The position numbers and the translations under genes are program-made. From NCBI GenBank assembly GCA_041663285.1, contig JBAZSP010000002.1:1-59152 (forward strand): a DNA stretch of 59,152 nt, in the 5' to 3' direction. Positions 33,714 through 42,427 of this stretch are shown one piece after another. Below the pieces are notes generated by a model. That model was not told the origin of the DNA. It did not search any database and saw only the letters and a list, made by a program, of their open reading frames with translations. This stretch comes from UBA1435 sp041663285 (GTDB lineage Bacteria > Patescibacteriota > Microgenomatia > UBA12405). The stretch's first letter is position 1. Each line of letters starts with the position of its first letter.

Positions 33714-34295
33714 TTACCCCATCTCCCTCAAACACCAGCTAATCTTCTCCTCCAACGTCGTCATTTCTTTCGGTAATTTTTGCATCATTTTTTCAATTTC
33801 CCTCCTGTCAAATCCTAATTGCTTTAAACTCAAATATAATTCGTCCTCAATTAAAGGTAATTTATCCCCCAAATCAATCTCCCCCAGTCCGCCGATTTTC
33901 GATTTTAAATCCACAATAATTCTTTGGGCAGTTTTTTTGCCCACTCCTTTTATCTTTTGAAAAAATCCTACATCGGCATCCCCTATTGCTTTCATTATTG
34001 CCAGCGCCTCACCACTACCCATCACCTGGATTCCGGTTTTCGGCCCCACCCCCGATACTGTTATCAGTATCTTAAACAGTTCAAGTTCATCTCGGGTTTC
34101 AAATCCAAATAAACTCACCGCGTTCTCGCTTACCGCCATATAAATATGCAATTTAACTTCATCTCCTATTTTGATCTTTATCCGCCCGCTGGCGGATTGA
34201 TCCTTGACCTTGACCTCATACCCCACTCCCCCCACTTCTATTTCAATACTATTCCCCCACATCCCTTCTACTCTTCCTTTCAAGCTTGAAATCAT
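33714..34295 (-). CDS. ruvA: Holliday junction DNA-binding protein RuvA
   Basis: Binds the four-way junction and loads RuvB. N-terminal OB fold with V-G-G-V-G-Y-E-V (residues 21-28), two helix-hairpin-helix motifs (V-S-G-V-G-P-K-T near 79-86 and I-K-G-V-G-K-K-T-A-Q near 113-122) and a C-terminal RuvB-contact domain. Length 193 is normal. Residues about 33-37 (S-A-S-G-R) are encoded by a short palindrome (CCGCC...GGCGG) that also occurs in rplA and leuS. It lies 13 bp after ruvC. Confidence 0.96.
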   Translation of the reverse strand: MISSLKGRVEGMWGNSIEIEVGGVGYEVKVKDQSASGRIKIKIGDEVKLHIYMAVSENAVSLFGFETRDELELFKILITVSGVGPKTGIQVMGSGEALAIMKAIGDADVGFFQKIKGVGKKTAQRIIVDLKSKIGGLGEIDLGDKLPLIEDELYLSLKQLGFDRREIEKMMQKLPKEMTTLEEKISWCLREMG

Positions 34296-34308
34296 TACTT
34301 ATTCTACC

Positions 34309-34821
34309 CTAAAAATCTTTCAAGAACCCCACTGTCAGCGCCACCGCTGCCGCGTCAGCCGCATGCGACGGCCTAATAATTTCCTCAAGACCCAAGAAGT
34401 TCCTCACCATTATTTCCACCTGTTCCTTTTCTGCCCGCCCATAACCGACCAATGCCATCTTAACCTGAAGCGGAGTTACTTCCTTAATTTCCACTCCCAT
34501 CTCGTAGCTGGCTACTTTAATTGCCCCAATGACTTCGGCTACTTTTATGGCTGATTTCGCATTTTTGGCAAAATAAATCCCCTCAATCCCCACTTTCTTG
34601 ATCTCAAACTTCCGGATTATATTTCTAATCTCCCTAATAATCTTTCCTATCCTCTCTGCCCCTTCGTCCCCCACTTTCGTCTTTATCGTTCCATAAGCTA
34701 CCAAATAAAATTGCTGTTCTCCCGCCACTGAATTAGTTTTTGATATTTTAGTTTTGATCTTTGAATTTGATAAAACTGCCCATCCCGTGTTGGCCAATCC
34801 CGGATCAATTCCCAAAATCAT
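34309..34821 (-). CDS. ruvC: Crossover junction endodeoxyribonuclease RuvC
   Basis: Resolves Holliday junctions. RNase H fold with G-I-D-P-G (residues 4-8, first catalytic Asp), V-G-I-E-G near 77-81 (catalytic Glu) and the S-H-A-A-D-A-A-A motif near 150-157 (last acidic ligands). Residues about 18-38 are an insert absent from the usual RuvC, encoded by an AT-rich TTTGATATTTTAG-type repeat. Its start overlaps the end of the phosphoesterase gene by 4 bp. Confidence 0.95.
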   Translation of the reverse strand: MILGIDPGLANTGWAVLSNSKIKTKISKTNSVAGEQQFYLVAYGTIKTKVGDEGAERIGKIIREIRNIIRKFEIKKVGIEGIYFAKNAKSAIKVAEVIGAIKVASYEMGVEIKEVTPLQVKMALVGYGRAEKEQVEIMVRNFLGLEEIIRPSHAADAAAVALTVGFLKDF

Positions 34822-35657
34822 TCTTCCTCCTCCAAAATCACTACCTGGCTAGTTACTTGCTCTTTGCCCACCTCAAATTCAGTATACCTTGGTGTTTGGT
34901 TATTCCTGCTCTGGCTTATTGCTCCCACCACATAGGTTCTAATCCCATCAATTTCGTAAGAACTTGAGTAATGCAAATGCCCGGTGATTATTTCCCTTAC
35001 TCCACTGCTTATTAACTTCTCCCACAATTCATTTGCCTCAGCAGTTACCGTTTTGCTGTCTTCTCCCATCACGTGCTCCGACAACTTGTGCTTAATCGGC
35101 ATGTGCATTATCGCCAGACAACGCCAAACAAAACATTCTTCCAATTCTTTATTAAGCCATTCCGTCTGGATTTCACCCAAGCCCCTCACCCCAGCGTTAT
35201 TGATCAAAATCAACTTTACCTTTCCCTCTTTAGTCGTCTGATACTTACTACCAAAATATTTTTGCCACAAGTCCACTTTTATTTTGTCCGACATCCACAA
35301 ATCATGGTTCCCCGGCACCGCCATATATTCAATCCCCGATTCATCCAACACCTTTTTGGCTGCGGCTATTTCCGTTTCCTGCCCCACACTGGTCAAGTCC
35401 CCGTCAATTATTACCAGCTTCTCTCCCCGGCCTTTGGCGATTTCCAAGCCCTGTTTTAAACTCTTCCAATCCAGATGTACATCTGCCATCACTCCCAATT
35501 TCAATTTTGCTATCTCCGTCGGCTCTGGTTCCTCCACCTTAACTACCGGGTTAACTGGCGTTAGTGGACAATTCGATAACCACCACCCTGCCAATATCAA
35601 TACCAACACCAACACAAATACCACCGCTATTCGCCAATTTAACCCTCTTATTTTCAC
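34818..35657 (-). CDS. Membrane-anchored metallophosphoesterase
   Basis: Calcineurin-like phosphoesterase of 279 residues with an N-terminal membrane anchor (about residues 9-27). All metal-site motifs are present: D-V-H near 60, G-D-L-T near 86-89, G-N-H-D near 116-119, M-H-M-P near 186 and G-H-L-H near 227-230. Anchoring suggests the active site faces outward. Overlaps ruvC by 4 bp, so expression is coupled, although the functional link is unclear. Confidence 0.88.
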   Translation of the reverse strand: MKIRGLNWRIAVVFVLVLVLILAGWWLSNCPLTPVNPVVKVEEPEPTEIAKLKLGVMADVHLDWKSLKQGLEIAKGRGEKLVIIDGDLTSVGQETEIAAAKKVLDESGIEYMAVPGNHDLWMSDKIKVDLWQKYFGSKYQTTKEGKVKLILINNAGVRGLGEIQTEWLNKELEECFVWRCLAIMHMPIKHKLSEHVMGEDSKTVTAEANELWEKLISSGVREIITGHLHYSSSYEIDGIRTYVVGAISQSRNNQTPRYTEFEVGKEQVTSQVVILEEEE

Positions 35658-35684
35658 TTTTTTAGTTTACCATTAGCTTCGCCT

Positions 35685-36137
35685 TTATTTTTTGTAACCC
35701 TCTTCGACCATACTAAGAACATAGTTGAACACCTTCGCAGTCTGGGCTAATGCCATTCGCACCACCGGCAATTCGGCCGCACCAACCACCGCCTCTCTTC
35801 CCCGGGCTACAACTTGACTCTGATCCCCTCTCCCAGCGACCAAGTCCGCTCTTACTAACAACCTCCCGTCTTGCGTCGCTCGTATGTGAGTTGCTCTAAA
35901 TTTATACCCCTGCTCTCTTGCCGGCCAAACAATCATGAGGCTATTTGCATTCTCCCCAATCACCGGGTGCCCCCCTCTGTACGCTTCCCTTAATCCTGGA
36001 AACTTTGCTATCGCTACAACTCTGTCACGATATCCCGTCAGACCGGCCATTTCTGCTATTTGCCTGTCTTGCATGTATGCCTGCCTAAATTGGAGCCATA
36101 ATCTCACTGCTTGCACCTCCGCATTACGTCCAGCCAT
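35685..36137 (-). CDS. Hypothetical protein, 150 residues
   Basis: Not recognised. A soluble, Arg/Ala-rich protein, helical at both ends with a beta-rich middle. A TAAAAT/TATATT box lies within 10 bp of the ATG. It precedes the phosphoesterase-ruvC-ruvA run by 27 bp. Confidence 0.55.
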   Translation of the reverse strand: MAGRNAEVQAVRLWLQFRQAYMQDRQIAEMAGLTGYRDRVVAIAKFPGLREAYRGGHPVIGENANSLMIVWPAREQGYKFRATHIRATQDGRLLVRADLVAGRGDQSQVVARGREAVVGAAELPVVRMALAQTAKVFNYVLSMVEEGYKK

Positions 36138-36319
36138 ATTTAATATATTTTACACTCGCCTCCTAATAAATATAGGATACCTATCCCTGTTTCCACTTTT
36201 CCACATATGAGTCTTATATAGATATACTAGGAGACCTAGTGATAACTAATCGGCCTCTGGTACCGAATTTATTAGTTACTTATCGTAATTGGCATTTTAT
36301 TGACTGTATAATTAATCAA

Positions 36320-37555
36320 ATGGATTACGATTCTGTTTATAGAAAAATAAAATCTCTCCACCCCACCATAGAGACCCATCTTAATCACCCCCTCGCCCCC
36401 TACACCACACTAAGGCTAGGTGGCCCAGCTGACCTTTTTATTCACACCACAAATCAGCTTCAGTTTATATCAATACTTAAACTTGTACATCAATATACCC
36501 TTAAAGATGTTGGGGCAGAAAAAGAGGCAAATATATCGAAAATAATAGAAAGTGAAGCAAGTAATTTTTCAGCCCACAGCAAACCCGAGGTTGACGCAGT
36601 AAAAGAGGCAAACGGAGCGCAATCATCCGAGTCCCGATTTCGGGACGAGGGCGTGAGCACCGGAAACTCTTTTACGAGTCAACCACCGTTAACCATCCTA
36701 GGCTCTGGTTCCAATGTATTGATTTCCGATTCCGGAATCCGGGGCATTGTTATCAAAAATTCCTCCCGTTACCTAAAAATCCAAAATAATACCTCCTCCC
36801 CCATCCCTCCCCCAACCCTTCCTTCCCGCCTCAATCAGTACGACCCCAAAAATTACCTAAACTTCCAAATCCTTGACTATGACGAAACCAGCGCCCCTAG
36901 GATTAAAGTTAGACTGGCAAGTGGTGTTCCGTTACCTTTTGCCATTGCCACTCTCATCCGCCAGGGCGTTACCGGTCTTCAATGGTTTGGCTATATTCCC
37001 GGTACCATAGGCGGCGCTGTCTTGTCCAATATTCATGGCGGTTCTCATTTTTTTTCTGAAATCATCCAATCGGTAACCTGTTACGACCTATCAGAGGGTA
37101 AAATTATCAAAATTCCTGCCGGTCAAATTTCCTGGGGGTATGATCACTGCTCTCTGGCCGATTCTCCCCATCTGGTAATTTTATCGGTTACGCTCAATCT
37201 TTTTAAGGGTGATGCCACCAAGGCCGCCCAAACCGCCGCTGCCTGGATAGCTCAAAAAGCCAAAGTCCAGCCACCAAACTCCGCCGGCTCAGTTTTTCAA
37301 AACCCTTCCGAAAAAGATTGCTTGCCCATTTGGGGCGAGCCAAAATCCGCCGGCTGGATTATTGATTCTCTTGGCTGGAAAGGCAAATCGGTTGGCGGGG
37401 CCCAGGTTTCCCCACTCCACGCCAATTTTATCGTCAACACCGGCTCTGCCACTGCCGCCAATTTCTATACTCTTTTCACCCAAATCCAAGCCGACGTCTT
37501 AAACCGTTACCATCTCCACCTCGAACCAGAAATCAAACTGCTTGGTAATTTCTAG
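36320..37555 (+). CDS. murB: UDP-N-acetylenolpyruvoylglucosamine reductase with repeat-derived insertion
   Basis: NADPH- and FAD-dependent enzyme making UDP-MurNAc. Family motifs: T-T-L-R-L-G-G-P-A near residues 29-37, G-S-G-S-N-V-L after the insert, Y-I-P-G-T-I-G-G-A in the middle, A-G-S-V-F-Q-N-P with the catalytic Ser, and the final L-E-P-E-I with catalytic Glu. The ATG at 36320 fits the family start; the frame is open from 36239. Between residue 63 and the FAD motif lies a 58-residue charged insert (36509-36682) with no counterpart in MurB. A further Pro/Ser-rich extension follows the V-I-K-N-S segment. Confidence 0.92.
   Translation: MDYDSVYRKIKSLHPTIETHLNHPLAPYTTLRLGGPADLFIHTTNQLQFISILKLVHQYTLKDVGAEKEANISKIIESEASNFSAHSKPEVDAVKEANGAQSSESRFRDEGVSTGNSFTSQPPLTILGSGSNVLISDSGIRGIVIKNSSRYLKIQNNTSSPIPPPTLPSRLNQYDPKNYLNFQILDYDETSAPRIKVRLASGVPLPFAIATLIRQGVTGLQWFGYIPGTIGGAVLSNIHGGSHFFSEIIQSVTCYDLSEGKIIKIPAGQISWGYDHCSLADSPHLVILSVTLNLFKGDATKAAQTAAAWIAQKAKVQPPNSAGSVFQNPSEKDCLPIWGEPKSAGWIIDSLGWKGKSVGGAQVSPLHANFIVNTGSATAANFYTLFTQIQADVLNRYHLHLEPEIKLLGNF
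36509..36682. repeat. Repeat-derived in-frame insertion in murB
   Basis: A 174-bp segment keeps the murB frame open. It contains the 14-mer GCGCAATCATCCGA (36617-36630) that recurs in leuS at 50583-50596, then a TCCCGA/TCGGGA palindrome (36632-36645), then G-GCGTG and AGCAC as in leuS. Inside it, two near-identical stretches encode A-E-K-E-A-N and A-V-K-E-A-N. Confidence 0.75.
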
Positions 37556-37565
37556 CTCCCGAATC

Positions 37566-38441
37566 TCAATTCCAAACGGCCTTCCATCCAAATCTCACCA
37601 GCGCCAGCTGTCTTCTCCACCTTTTCGGTTCCTTATACAGCGAATACAACCACTCCAAGCCCATCCGCCTCACCCATTCTGGCGCCCGCTTCAATTCGCC
37701 ACTAAAATAGTCAAAACTTCGCCCTACCCCCATCGCCACTCCCACTTTTAGATTGTCCCTGTTTCTTTTTATCCATTCTTCCTGCTTCTTCATTCCGTAG
37801 GCCACAAACAGCATTTCCGGCCTAAACTTATTAATTTTTTCAATTACCACCGAGTTTGACTCGGCCGGCTCCCCCGGACTCCAACTAATTTTGATATTTG
37901 ATTTTTGATTTTTGAATTTCCGGGCTGATAATTTTGCCCGATCTCCCCATCCTCCCAACAAAAACACCTTCCATCCCTTCCTTGCTGCCATTGTTATCAT
38001 TTCTTCCATCAGCTCCACCCCCGGTATTAACTCTTCTCTATGCTTCCCCCTTAACACTTCCACCCCAACTTCTACCCCCAAAAAAGCCCTAGCCAACCTT
38101 TTAAAGAAATTATTCATGAATCTTGCTTCCTGTTTCTTGAATCTATTTTCTAGTTCCCTTGCCCACCCTAAGCCCACTCCATCCGGCACATTGACACTAG
38201 TTTCAGTAGTCAGCATTTTTTTAAATTCCTCATCCTTTTCCGCCGCCATAACAAACTCCGGATTAACCGTTGCTATCCACTTCGGCTCCTTCTTGGACTC
38301 TTCCAACCAACCTTCCACCTTCCTTAGCAGCTCTTTGTTCCCACTGCCAAAGATCTTTATCTCCATAATCTGCCAATCATTAGGGAATGTCTTTTTTTGC
38401 TTCCCATCACCCGATACCCTTATAGCCTTTTTATGTGTCAT
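37566..38441 (-). CDS. WecG/TagA/CpsF-family glycosyltransferase
   Basis: Transfers an N-acetyl-hexosamine-type sugar to a polyprenyl-linked intermediate in envelope polymer synthesis. Motifs: V-N-P-E-F near 58, N-V-P-D-G-V-G-L near 83-90 (catalytic Asp), and V-A-Y-G-M-K-K-Q-E near 233-241. Length 291 if started at 38441; the ATG at 38366 better fits the family start. A short insert K-F-K-N-Q-K-S-N-I-K is encoded by a TTTGATATTTGATTTTTGA-type repeat. It converges on murB with a 10-bp gap. Confidence 0.85.
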   Translation of the reverse strand: MTHKKAIRVSGDGKQKKTFPNDWQIMEIKIFGSGNKELLRKVEGWLEESKKEPKWIATVNPEFVMAAEKDEEFKKMLTTETSVNVPDGVGLGWARELENRFKKQEARFMNNFFKRLARAFLGVEVGVEVLRGKHREELIPGVELMEEMITMAARKGWKVFLLGGWGDRAKLSARKFKNQKSNIKISWSPGEPAESNSVVIEKINKFRPEMLFVAYGMKKQEEWIKRNRDNLKVGVAMGVGRSFDYFSGELKRAPEWVRRMGLEWLYSLYKEPKRWRRQLALVRFGWKAVWN

Positions 38442-38814
38442 TTTTACATCCTATAAGTCATTATTAGACTGTCCAATTTAGCTTCAACTTGCCCCAATTA
38501 TAATTTTTTCCTCTACCCCTTTGGCTGGTATCTTTTTATTCCTCTTTTGGTCCTCCAAAACCGTACTTATCCACCAGAATAATCTATTATTACAAGAAAC
38601 AAAATCTAAATATATCATATATCTTATATGACTATAATTATAGTACACTCTGTCAGAAAGCTGAATACCATAAATATTTATAGTTGAGCAATATATTTAC
38701 TCTTAAATTTATAAGAATACTAGCCAACAACTCCAAAAGTACCATCATAAATGTCATCTTTATTCTTACAATATTATATAAACTTTTACCGCCGGTATAA
38801 GTTGTCATATATCG
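38442..38814. other. AT-rich intergenic region between wecG/tagA and mreB
   Basis: No gene, tRNA or clear terminator is seen in these 373 bp. The sequence is strongly AT-rich, with several TATATCTTATATG-like stretches at 38610-38635, and could hold promoters for wecG/tagA on the minus strand. Confidence 0.5.
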
Positions 38815-39816
38815 CTATCTTATAGCTCGCCTATAAACCTCTAAATTTTCTAAAGCAATGCCGGTCCCTTTAATGACGCAAAATGTTGGCTCGATGGCCA
38901 CATGGGCTGATACCCCTATCTCCCGGGTCACCAGCTGATTTAGGTTTCTTAACTGCGATCCCCCACCCGACATCACCATCCCCCTATCCATGATATCGGC
39001 CACCAGCTCCGGCGGAGTTGTTTCCAAGGTGTCCTTAATAACTTGGATCACCTGGTCCAAAGTCGGCCTGATAGCCTCATACACCTCATCCGAATCTAAA
39101 ATGATGTTCTTGGGTAAGCCGTAAACCGAATCTCTCCCGCTAACCTGGAGAGTTTCCGGCCTTTTCAACTTTATGGCGCTGCCTAAGGTAATTTTTACAT
39201 TTTCGGCCGTTTGCTCGCCGATTACCAGATTATGTTTTTTCCTGATATAGGCTTCAATCATCTTGTCCAGCTTATTCCCTCCTATCCTGATACTTTTGTG
39301 GGTCACCACTCCTCCTAAAGCAATTACGGCCGCCTCTACTGCTCCGCCGCCAAAATCAATTATCATATTACCGGCCGCCTCTGCCACCGGGATCTTAGCT
39401 CCGATAGCTGCTGCCAGTGGTTTATCGATCATATACGCCTTTTTTGCCCCGGCCGATAAAGCTGCATCCAACACTGCCCGTTGCTCTACTTGGGTCACCC
39501 CCGCCGGGACGCACAGCATTACTTCCGGCCGGAAAAACCAGGCCGCTCCCATCACCTGCTTCAAAAAATATCTCAAAATTGCTTCAGTCACTTCGTAGTC
39601 TGCCACCACTCCGTCTTCCATCGGCCTAACCACTTCAATATATTCCGGTGTTTTCCCCAACATCTTTTTGGCTTCACTCCCCACCGCCAACACCTTTTTA
39701 TCCTCCAGCCCTACCGCCACCACTGTCGGTTCGTTTAGCACAATTCCCTCGCCCACCTCCCACACAATGCTGTTTGCCGTCCCCAAATCTATTGCCAGTT
39801 TTTTAAATAGTTTCAT
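38815..39816 (-). CDS. mreB: Rod shape-determining protein MreB
   Basis: Actin-like filament guiding lateral wall synthesis. Phosphate-1 loop I-D-L-G-T-A-N-S (residues 9-16), E-P-T-V-V-A-V near 29, phosphate-2 loop I-D-F-G-G-G near 158-163, and the adenosine loop M-S-G-G-G-S-Q-L near 298-305. Length 333 is typical. Unlike most genes here it has a good Shine-Dalgarno site, GGAGG, 9 bp before the ATG. mreC/mreD are not next to it. Confidence 0.96.
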   Translation of the reverse strand: MKLFKKLAIDLGTANSIVWEVGEGIVLNEPTVVAVGLEDKKVLAVGSEAKKMLGKTPEYIEVVRPMEDGVVADYEVTEAILRYFLKQVMGAAWFFRPEVMLCVPAGVTQVEQRAVLDAALSAGAKKAYMIDKPLAAAIGAKIPVAEAAGNMIIDFGGGAVEAAVIALGGVVTHKSIRIGGNKLDKMIEAYIRKKHNLVIGEQTAENVKITLGSAIKLKRPETLQVSGRDSVYGLPKNIILDSDEVYEAIRPTLDQVIQVIKDTLETTPPELVADIMDRGMVMSGGGSQLRNLNQLVTREIGVSAHVAIEPTFCVIKGTGIALENLEVYRRAIR

Positions 39817-39840
39817 TTTTGATGCCTCCAGATTTCCTTG

Positions 39841-39880
39841 CCCGCCGTAGTCCTGAGATTGTCGAAGGACGAAGGTGGGT
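39841..39880. repeat. REP-like palindrome CCGTAGTCCTGAG...GTCGAAGGACGAAGG
   Basis: The element reads CCCGCCGTAGTCCTGAG, ATT, then GTCGAAGGACGAAGGTGGGT. A close copy is at 42229-42264, just after tRNA-Pro. The arms GTCCT and AGGAC and the outer CC(G/C) blocks can pair. It lies upstream of mreB. Confidence 0.8.
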
Positions 39881-39946
39881 TAAATAATTTCATATCCAAT
39901 TCTAACAGACTACCGCTTCAAAACTTTTCCGGGTATAATATAACTC

Positions 39947-41155
39947 ATGCCCAACACTTCCGATAAAAAAAGTTTATTAACCATCCTTTCCGTTGCTTTT
40001 TTCATTATCCTGATTACCACCCTGATTACCTTTTTTGCCAGTGGCTACCAGCTTAATTTCCAAAAAGGACCGGTTATAAAAGCCACCGGCCTGCTCTCGG
40101 CCACCTCCAAGCCCAAATCAGCTTCCGTCTATATTAATGATCAGTTGGTTACCGCCACCGACGATACCATCAACCTCCCGCCCGGCAGCTACACTATCAA
40201 AATTGTAAAGGACGGCTACCTCCCCTGGCAAAAAACAGTCCAAATTAAGCCAGAAGTAGTCTATCTTACCGACGCCTTTCTTTACCGCTCGGTTACCGAA
40301 ATTAAACCCATTACATTAAGTGGAGCCATCAACCCAGCCGTTTCCCCCGATGGCAACAAAATCGTCTACGCTGTCGCCAATGCCTCCGCCGCCAAAGATA
40401 ACGGCCTCTATCTTCTCGAAACCTACCAAAGCCCACTACCATTAAGTCGGAGTATTCCGCCAAAGCTGCTTTCGGCCTCGGCTCCGTCACTTGACTGGTC
40501 AGTTTTCACCTTTGAATTTTCGCCAAATTCCAAATCGCTTATCGCCACTAATCCCCAAATCAAAATATCGTACCTCCTGCCACTCGATTCACCCATTACT
40601 GCCAAAAATATGTTTGACATTTCTTCCCAGATTGCTGCTATCAAAAAAGATTGGTTATCCCAGGAAGCCGAAATTATCACCACCAATCTCGCCCGTTTGC
40701 CCATGGCTCTTCAATCAGTCGTCGCCACCTCTTCAGCCAAACAGCTCCAAATTTCTTCGGGCGAAACCAAAATCCTCTATCTGGCCAACACTACTACCCG
40801 TTTACCCGCTATTGTCACCACCCCCCTCATCTCCTTTTCCAACCAACCCCAAACCCGCCAAATCGAAAAAGGCAACTATTATACTTATGATCTTCAAACC
40901 GATTCCAATTATCTGGTCGGTAATAGCCAGTCAGTTGCCAACCTCACCTGGCTACCCGATTCCAACAATCTCATTTTTGTTGAAGACAACCAAATTCGCA
41001 TCATCGAGACTGATTCCACCAACAAGCAAACTCTTTATGGTGGTAGCTTCAACCCCCAGATCGTAGTCCCCTGGTTTGATGGCAATAAAATCGTCACCCT
41101 CGCGTCGGCCTACGCCGGATCCCCCGAAAATCTCTATTCCATTTCTATCCGCTAG
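39947..41155 (+). CDS. Membrane-anchored PEGA-domain protein
   Basis: A 402-residue protein with an N-terminal membrane helix (residues about 8-30) and a PEGA domain at about 45-105, with the hallmark L-P-P-G-S-Y-T-I-K-I and D-G-Y-L-P-W. The rest resembles a TolB-like beta-propeller (S-P-D-G-N-K-I-V-Y near 130). It is probably extracytoplasmic and linked to the envelope. A TATAAT (39934-39939) ends 7 bp before the ATG, a leaderless start. Confidence 0.8.
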   Translation: MPNTSDKKSLLTILSVAFFIILITTLITFFASGYQLNFQKGPVIKATGLLSATSKPKSASVYINDQLVTATDDTINLPPGSYTIKIVKDGYLPWQKTVQIKPEVVYLTDAFLYRSVTEIKPITLSGAINPAVSPDGNKIVYAVANASAAKDNGLYLLETYQSPLPLSRSIPPKLLSASAPSLDWSVFTFEFSPNSKSLIATNPQIKISYLLPLDSPITAKNMFDISSQIAAIKKDWLSQEAEIITTNLARLPMALQSVVATSSAKQLQISSGETKILYLANTTTRLPAIVTTPLISFSNQPQTRQIEKGNYYTYDLQTDSNYLVGNSQSVANLTWLPDSNNLIFVEDNQIRIIETDSTNKQTLYGGSFNPQIVVPWFDGNKIVTLASAYAGSPENLYSISIR

Positions 41156-41172
41156 CTCAATCTTCCTAGTTC

Positions 41173-41652
41173 CTACCTGCAGATCTTTTGGACAACCTCA
41201 TTTACTTCCGTATGTATTCTGTTTATCTCTTCTTCGTTGGACACCCCACTGTTTAGCTGTTCTATCATTGGGGAAGTCATAAGTTCGGCTTCGTCCTCCG
41301 AAATGCAGCTTTCTCCTAACACTCGCTCAAGATCTCGATCCATTACCTCCGCGACCGAAACCATTCCACCACTTTCAATTCGGTCATAGGGAGCCTCAAA
41401 ACCCATGTATACCTCCGGTACCGCCGCCTGCGCCACCTGACTTAGCATCGCTTCCGCTTCGTAAACATCCGACTCTTCAGCTGTACCCAACACTCTCTCA
41501 CTCTCCATTATCGCCAAATTTTGCCCCTCCTCATAAAAGCGAAGCGGCAATAGCCCAAATATCGCAATCACAAAACAAATAATCAGGGTTCGGGTATTTC
41601 TTGTAAAATCTGTCATATAAATCAGTCTAGATATATTTTTTTTAATAGTCAA
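41173..41652 (-). CDS. Hypothetical single-pass membrane protein
   Basis: Not recognised. An N-terminal hydrophobic helix (about residues 22-38) is followed by an acidic domain of about 120 residues with two cysteines (I-S near 120 and the third residue from the end). An internal ATG at 41616 is an equally good start. It converges on the PEGA gene with a 17-bp gap. Confidence 0.6.
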   Translation of the reverse strand: MTIKKNISRLIYMTDFTRNTRTLIICFVIAIFGLLPLRFYEEGQNLAIMESERVLGTAEESDVYEAEAMLSQVAQAAVPEVYMGFEAPYDRIESGGMVSVAEVMDRDLERVLGESCISEDEAELMTSPMIEQLNSGVSNEEEINRIHTEVNEVVQKICR

Positions 41653-42022
41653 GATAGGTAGTTTTTATTTCCTCATTTTATCTTCTTTTCCTATCGCTTA
41701 ATTCTCCTTTTATCCTATATATATAAAACTCAAAAATATTTGCAAATTTGCCTTAATCACCAATATCTCTCCTTCCACCTTTCTATACTTTAACTATTCA
41801 ACTTCCATCAGTTATTTTTCGTCTCCGACTACCTTGGCGATCTTTACTCTAGAGTGCTTATTCAAAATCTTCTTACCTTATCTTTACCTACTTCTTTATA
41901 ACTTATTACATCTTATTCTCTCATCTCCTTTTACATCTTATATTATTATTTTGTTCTCTATTAATCAATTTTATCCAGTTTATTTCTAATTTTCTTCTCA
42001 TTGCTTTATAATACCAATGTCA

Positions 42023-42161
42023 TCGGAGACTGGCGCCCGCCTGCAAAAGCTGTCGCTTTGGCGACTGCGGGCAGGCAATTTCAGCCACAGGCTGATGGGC
42101 CTCTGGCCCAGGCTAGTGGCCAGCTTTCCACTTGTTTTTGCTCTTTTTCGGAGACTGGCGC
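42023..42161. repeat. Palindromic element flanked by a 14-bp duplication of the tRNA-Pro 5' end
   Basis: TCGGAGACTGGCGC occurs at 42023-42036 and again at 42148-42161, where it forms the first bases of tRNA-Pro. The 111 bp between hold two compound hairpins: CCCGC...GTCGC/GCGAC...GCGGG and GCCAC...GGGCC/GGCCC...GTGGC. The arrangement resembles an element inserted at the tRNA with target duplication, or a partial tRNA duplication. The rest of 41653-42022 is AT-rich, without a gene. Confidence 0.65.
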
Positions 42162-42222
42162 AATTGGCTAGCGCGCAGCTTTCGGGTAGCTGAGGTTGCG
42201 GGTTCAAATCCCGCGTCTCCGA
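42149..42222 (+). tRNA. tRNA-Pro, anticodon CGG
   Basis: The cloverleaf is complete: acceptor CGGAGAC/GTCTCCG (with the C1-G72 pair typical of tRNA-Pro), D stem GCGC/GCGC, anticodon stem CAGCT/AGCTG with loop TTCGGGT, T stem GCGGG/CCCGC with loop TTCAAAT. The 3' CCA is not encoded. Confidence 0.93.
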
Positions 42223-42228
42223 CTGTGG

Positions 42229-42264
42229 TCCGCCGTAGTCCTGAGCCTGTCGAAGGACGAAGGA
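42229..42264. repeat. REP-like palindrome next to tRNA-Pro
   Basis: Second copy of the CCGCCGTAGTCCTGAG...TGTCGAAGGACGAAGG element found at 39841-39880, starting 6 bp after the tRNA. The centre differs (CCT instead of ATT). Confidence 0.8.
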
Positions 42265-42355
42265 GACCTTTTGTTCGCCATGTTTTTAGACGAAAGCGAT
42301 CTTTTTACTTTCGTTTAAATTTTGATTTTTGATCTTTTATATTTGACTTCTTAAA

Positions 42356-42427
42356 GTCCTCATAGTTCAATGGATAGAACAGCCCCCCCCTAAGGGGCAG
42401 ATGGAAGTCCGATTCTTCCTGGGGATA
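42356..42427 (+). tRNA. tRNA-Arg, anticodon CCT, atypical
   Basis: Acceptor GTCCTCA/TGGGGAT, D stem GTTC/GAAC, anticodon stem GCCCC/GGGGC with loop CCCCTAA and T stem GGAAG/CTTCC with loop TCCGATT. The body is close to E. coli tRNA-Arg(CCU). Two nearly universal bases differ: position 33 is C instead of U and position 55 is C instead of U. CCA is not encoded. It is preceded by a TTTGATTTTTGATC-type repeat. Confidence 0.8.

Noticed and set aside
41998..42207. 69-codon open frame on the minus strand
   Set aside because: It runs antisense through the palindromic element and tRNA-Pro; repeats and the tRNA explain the sequence.
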